NCBI GenBank assembly: GCA_041391385.1
Contig: JAWKOD010000002.1
Span: forward strand, 186,001 to 250,000
DNA: 64,000 bases
Direction: 5' to 3'
Origin: CANIGN01 sp041391385
GTDB taxonomy: Bacteria > Bdellovibrionota > UBA2428
Shown: positions 61,660 through 64,000 of the stretch, piece by piece
How positions within the stretch are numbered: the stretch's first letter is position 1
Layout of the letters: every line of letters begins with the position of its first letter
Notes under the pieces: generated by a model
Seen by the model: only the letters and a program-made list of their open reading frames with translations
Databases searched by the model: none
Told to the model about the DNA's origin: nothing
Program-made: the position numbers and the translations under genes

Positions 61660-64000
61660 ATGAAGATACAAAAACTTACTTTTACGCTGCTTTTTATATT
61701 ATCGCACACTCTGAATGCAGGAGGTTTTTTTGCCCTTAGTACACTCGATCTGGCAAAAAATGCGCATGTTAAAAAAAGCTACGAAGAAGCTGAGCTCCTC
61801 TACAAAAAAGCAATTCAAGAAGATCCTAGCAGTATAGAAGCTCTCTACACGCTTGCACAGTTGTATTATCAGTTACAAAAATACGACGAGGCTCTTTTGA
61901 ATGTGCAAGAGGCTATACAGCAAGTAGAAGGCAAGTCTTACTTCTTTGAAGACACACGTAAAAAAAATCTTATTCCACTCTATGATATAGAAGGCAGAAT
62001 TTTTTATTATCAAGGCGCCTATCAGGAGGCTATTAAAAGTTTTGAATTAGCTTTAAAACAAAATCCCTATGAATTGAACCGTAAGAGCTTTAATGAGATT
62101 ACTGAAAACTTAGGCTTTGTTTATGATTTTCTGGCTTCAGCGGCTGATAAACTTGAGAGCCCCGTGCTACCTCGCAAGGAACTCCCTAAGCTCAATTCAG
62201 AGCTTGTTTTGTTGAAGGAGGAGATTGCTGATCTTAGCTTTGAGGAAGATAATGAATTTGATACAGCCCTGACTCTTGATATTGAATTCCCAGATTTTTC
62301 TGAAGAAGAAGGAGCAGGAGACTTAAGGGTGGCCAGTCTCCCGCCGGGATCAAAAGTTGACCCGCAAATAACGCCGCCGCAGATAAAAGCTCGTACTGAG
62401 GAACTCACCGTCAAGCTTGAGCAAGTAGAGCAAACACAGAGTGAGCGTAAGAAAGCAGAGAACGAAGAGCTCCAAAGACAAAGTAAAAGTCCTGAAGCTG
62501 AAGAAATGGAGTCTGATGCCTCCGATTGGTCGCCCAGTGAAAATGAGAGCAAAAATGTTCCTGAGCGCACTGAAACTCCCGATTCAACAAGCAAGTCAGG
62601 GATGGATGAGACAAGAGATGATAAAAATTATTTTAAAATCATTCCTTATGAAGGGCGTGAATACGCCACTTTTTTCTTTGATCGATTTGATACGGTTAAG
62701 GGAATTTGGCGCTTAGATGCCTCTGAGAAGTTTCTGCTTATTCGTAAGCCCTACGAATGGGACACGTCCAGTGAAGTTCTACCTATACAGGCGCAGGGTT
62801 TTATTTATCAAGATAAAGATCCTAAAATTGCTTTACCTGTGCGCGAAGGTTATGCCATCGATCCCGATTCTCTTCGCTTTGAAAATAATAATGCAAAATC
62901 GTTTCAACTGAAGCGTGGTTCTATTGGTACTTATATTTTGTATATTAAAGGGACTGGTCTTAAGGGTTCGCGTTTTTCATTTATCTTACGAAAGCTCGCT
63001 AAGCCTGCCGAGGCAGAGGCTGCTCCAACACCCTATGATCTTGAGCCAATTGTGGTGCAGATTCCTGAATTCATTCGAAAGGAGCTCGACTTTCGTTTAG
63101 CAAAAGTGACAGACACCGAAGCTCGCGCTCGCGCCATTGAAGCTTTTATTCTTCGGCGCGCGATTTACACGGACAATAATGAGCAAGGCGCGCGTGATAT
63201 CACTCCTTTTTTAAACAAGCTGGGTACAGACGCGCAAAATCGCTTCAATCAAATGGCGCGTGTATTGAATCAAGATGAGGATCTCAATTTTCCCAGCGAT
63301 TTACGCGGTGTGGGGCTTAACTGCGATCTTTGGAGCGACTTTTATATTGCCATCGCACGTTACTATAAGGTGCCCGTAAGAAAGGTCACGGGGTTTTACA
63401 ATCGTTTCGAAAACGATGCTTTTTTAAACGGAGCAGAACGTCATGCATGGGTGAGCGTGTGGTCAGAAAAAAAAGGACACTGGTTATGGCTCGAGCCAAC
63501 ACCACGTGGGGGCCTGAGTCATGAACAACAAGACCGTTTAGCCGAGGATGAAATTCACAGGGAAGTGGCGGAACTCGAGTGGTTAAGTGCCATGAAAGAA
63601 GACCAAAGACCCGATGAAAAAGAGGTTCCTCCTCCAGTGGAACCTCCAATCACACCTGAAGACTTCGATTGGATTATGTATGCCGATCCCGAAGGAGAAA
63701 GGGAGTATACGCCCGAACAAAAAGCAAAGTTAAAAGCAGCTCTTGAGGACTATGCAAAAAAAGAAAACGAATATCGACTTCAGCGTAAGTCAAGCAAGAG
63801 TACAGCGGCTGAGCGTCTCTTTGAGTCGATGAAAACTCGCAATGCATTGATCGCTGAAGAGCTTAAAATGATTTCGGCCTTTCAAGCAGCAGCCCGCGTT
63901 TTTAATGTGCTCTCTGCAAAAACAAAACTCAGTGCAAATGAGCAAGATTTTATTGCGCGTTACAAGAAATCGCGCGATCAGCTTTTAAAATACGCACTTG
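61660..64000 (+). CDS. Secreted TPR and transglutaminase-like protein (3' truncated by window edge)
   Basis: The frame is open from ATG 61660 to the window end (780 codons). A signal peptide (LTFTLLFILSHTLNA) precedes TPR repeats (about residues 25-145: YEEAELLYKKAIQEDPSSIEALYTLAQLYY, YQEAIKSFELALKQNP). An acidic Ser/Glu/Pro-rich stretch follows (about 190-325), then a transglutaminase-like domain with Cys555 (GLNCDLWSD), His595 (ERHAWVSVW) and Glu612 (WLEPTPRG) in place of the usual Asp. It is probably a periplasmic protease or crosslinking enzyme acting on cell-envelope proteins. The C-terminus is missing. Confidence 0.85.
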   Translation, partial: MKIQKLTFTLLFILSHTLNAGGFFALSTLDLAKNAHVKKSYEEAELLYKKAIQEDPSSIEALYTLAQLYYQLQKYDEALLNVQEAIQQVEGKSYFFEDTRKKNLIPLYDIEGRIFYYQGAYQEAIKSFELALKQNPYELNRKSFNEITENLGFVYDFLASAADKLESPVLPRKELPKLNSELVLLKEEIADLSFEEDNEFDTALTLDIEFPDFSEEEGAGDLRVASLPPGSKVDPQITPPQIKARTEELTVKLEQVEQTQSERKKAENEELQRQSKSPEAEEMESDASDWSPSENESKNVPERTETPDSTSKSGMDETRDDKNYFKIIPYEGREYATFFFDRFDTVKGIWRLDASEKFLLIRKPYEWDTSSEVLPIQAQGFIYQDKDPKIALPVREGYAIDPDSLRFENNNAKSFQLKRGSIGTYILYIKGTGLKGSRFSFILRKLAKPAEAEAAPTPYDLEPIVVQIPEFIRKELDFRLAKVTDTEARARAIEAFILRRAIYTDNNEQGARDITPFLNKLGTDAQNRFNQMARVLNQDEDLNFPSDLRGVGLNCDLWSDFYIAIARYYKVPVRKVTGFYNRFENDAFLNGAERHAWVSVWSEKKGHWLWLEPTPRGGLSHEQQDRLAEDEIHREVAELEWLSAMKEDQRPDEKEVPPPVEPPITPEDFDWIMYADPEGEREYTPEQKAKLKAALEDYAKKENEYRLQRKSSKSTAAERLFESMKTRNALIAEELKMISAFQAAARVFNVLSAKTKLSANEQDFIARYKKSRDQLLKYAL

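Noticed and set aside
63386..63649. Minus-strand frame within the transglutaminase gene
   Set aside because: It overlaps the well-supported catalytic region on the plus strand and has no recognisable features.

Overview
The window looks like a piece of a Gram-negative chromosome of moderate-to-low GC. It has an LptG-type LPS exporter subunit, lipoproteins, outer-membrane and periplasmic proteins, an FtsEX/EnvC-type division cluster and a bacterial small SRP RNA. The many secreted, fast-evolving proteins and the URC-type uracil catabolism cluster fit a Bdellovibrionota/Oligoflexia-like (former deltaproteobacterial) lineage. That placement is an inference from gene content, not from a database match.

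Layout. 0-4.4 kb: 3' end of a tRNA-dihydrouridine synthase, an AsmA/YdbH-like envelope protein, mutY and rpmB. 4.4-15.8 kb: secreted proteins of unknown function around a CpaF-type ATPase, eno, a beta-barrel-like protein, a rhomboid protease and a PilZ protein. 15.8-22.4 kb: a decayed AmpG-like MFS gene, a secreted CHAP-like candidate with a coupled partner, and rapA with a broken C-terminus. 22.4-26.3 kb: a compact URC operon (GTP-cyclohydrolase-II-like URC1, URC4, uracil phosphoribosyltransferase) followed by a DTW-domain tRNA modification enzyme. 26.3-28.6 kb: a candidate structured RNA and a frameshifted COG4389-type membrane gene. 28.6-41.8 kb: an MscS channel, secreted proteins, tRNA-Asn, the dnaX-ybaB-recR cluster, a DUF962 protein, a DUF1624 protein, a DUF900 hydrolase, and a tandem lipocalin-like protein divergent from a LysR regulator.

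41.9-49.7 kb looks like an integrated genetic element. It holds a tyrosine recombinase, an excisionase-like HTH protein, a 28-bp perfect hairpin, a Replic_Relax-type protein, an ArsR-like regulator with its own operator, a five-gene membrane/metallophosphoesterase block with a winged-helix regulator, and a HigBA-like toxin-antitoxin pair. GTAGCCA repeats occur at both ends and the right end stops at tRNA-Ser(UGA). 49.9-64 kb returns to core functions: SRP RNA, lptG, lepB-def-fmt, a DUF2799-like lipoprotein, LemA, ligA (frameshifted), ftsE-ftsX-envC-like-ctpA, and a truncated TPR-transglutaminase protein at the right edge.

Two themes run across the window. First, reading frames are broken in ligA, rapA, the COG4389-type gene, the AmpG-like gene and possibly a small lipoprotein. 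Because ligA is normally essential, at least part of this is probably sequence error rather than true decay. Second, a short repeat with TAAAAGG...CCTTTTTA ends sits exactly on stop codons at three places, with a degenerate fourth copy.
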